12,100 nt of DNA from UBA4644 sp034933145 (GTDB lineage Bacteria > Bacillota > Clostridia > Oscillospirales > Butyricicoccaceae), in contig JAYFOA010000011.1 in the NCBI GenBank assembly GCA_034933145.1, forward strand, positions 1 to 12,100, given 5' to 3'. How positions within the stretch are numbered: the stretch's first letter is position 1; each line of letters begins with the position of its first letter. The notes beneath the pieces were generated by a model. It searched no databases and was not told the DNA's origin. It saw only the letters and a program-made list of their open reading frames with translations. Positions 11,879 to 12,100 of the stretch are shown here, one piece after another. The position numbers and the translations under genes are program-made.

Positions 11879-12100
11879 TCAGTTCCGCAGCCATGTGGGC
11901 GTCTGCCGCAGACATGCCCCGCAGACCAGCCCCAGCGAAGCGAAGGTGATGACCACCGACGTGCCGCCGTAACTGACCAGCGGCAGCGTCAACCCGATGA
12001 CCGGCGCAATGCCCAGCATCATACCCACATTGATGAGGATCTGCCACATAAACATCCCGCCCACGCCGGCACATAACAGTGAGCCCAGGCGGTTCGTGGT
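11879..12100 (-). CDS. FtsW/RodA/SpoVE (SEDS) family protein, C-terminal part
   Basis: Only the last 73 codons are in the window; the gene runs off the right edge and its start is not seen. The frame is open from base 12100 to a TGA at 11879. SEDS proteins are membrane peptidoglycan glycosyltransferases that work with a class B penicillin-binding protein in elongation, division or sporulation. The signature is the stretch W-Q-I-L-I-N-V-G-M-M-L-G followed by P-V-I-G-L-T-L-P-L-V-S-Y-G-G-T-S, the conserved P-x-x-S-Y-G-G loop before the last helix. The N-V-G-M form is closer to RodA than to FtsW, but with only the C-terminus I do not choose between them. It is convergent with the chromate-transporter unit and shares its terminator. 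Confidence 0.92.
   Translation of the reverse strand, partial: TTNRLGSLLCAGVGGMFMWQILINVGMMLGIAPVIGLTLPLVSYGGTSVVITFASLGLVCGACLRQTPTWLRN

Noticed and set aside
1..12100. CRISPR array, mobile element, prophage, tRNA or rRNA
   Set aside because: No regularly spaced repeats, transposase or integrase motifs, terminal repeats, or tRNA/rRNA-like stretches were seen on either strand.

Overview
The window looks like a chromosomal piece of a high-GC, low-redundancy Firmicute, most likely a gut-type Clostridia member of the Oscillospiraceae/Oscillospirales kind. This is inferred from strong Gram-positive style Shine-Dalgarno sites (AAGGAGG, GGAGGTG), sigma-A-like promoters, frequent TTG/GTG starts, and family variants typical of that group (divergent PRPP synthetase, PadR plus permease-prefix protein, CapA lipoprotein, split chromate transporter). 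No rRNA, tRNA, insertion sequence, integrase, phage gene or CRISPR array is visible; this is an ordinary housekeeping/membrane-physiology neighbourhood with several compact operons.

Layout. 1-280: a small DUF1653 protein on the minus strand, divergent from a ribose-phosphate pyrophosphokinase-like gene (644-1744, plus) across a 363-base gap that carries a good promoter for the latter. 1913-3170, minus: a short YgjP/DUF45 zinc metallopeptidase and a GNAT acetyltransferase. 3411-7068, minus: a four-gene transcription unit read in the order capA-like lipoprotein, dusB, ECF sigma factor, zinc-finger anti-sigma factor, joined by overlaps of 11 and 4 bases and one 4-base gap. 7191-9707, minus: a second four-gene unit, padR, a HAAS/permease-prefix membrane protein and two unrecognised membrane-anchored proteins, every junction being a 4-base stop/start overlap. 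It has a near-consensus promoter with a palindromic operator candidate at the -10 box and ends in a hairpin terminator that also overlaps the capA promoter. 9854-11787, plus: a possible small membrane protein, TspO/MBR, and a two-gene short-chain chromate transporter, closed by a strong bidirectional terminator. 11879-12100, minus: the C-terminal end of a FtsW/RodA-family (SEDS) protein running off the window.

How the genes fit together. The capA-to-anti-sigma unit couples a cell-surface protein and a tRNA-modifying enzyme to an envelope-stress type sigma/anti-sigma switch; the anti-sigma has a cytoplasmic zinc motif, one membrane segment and a large acidic outside part. The padR unit looks like a self-regulated, inducible envelope cassette of unknown role: a PadR repressor followed by three membrane-anchored proteins with beta-rich outside domains. 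It is the best candidate here for an undescribed system. The TspO and chromate-transporter genes look like a separate small-molecule transport group with its own internal promoter.
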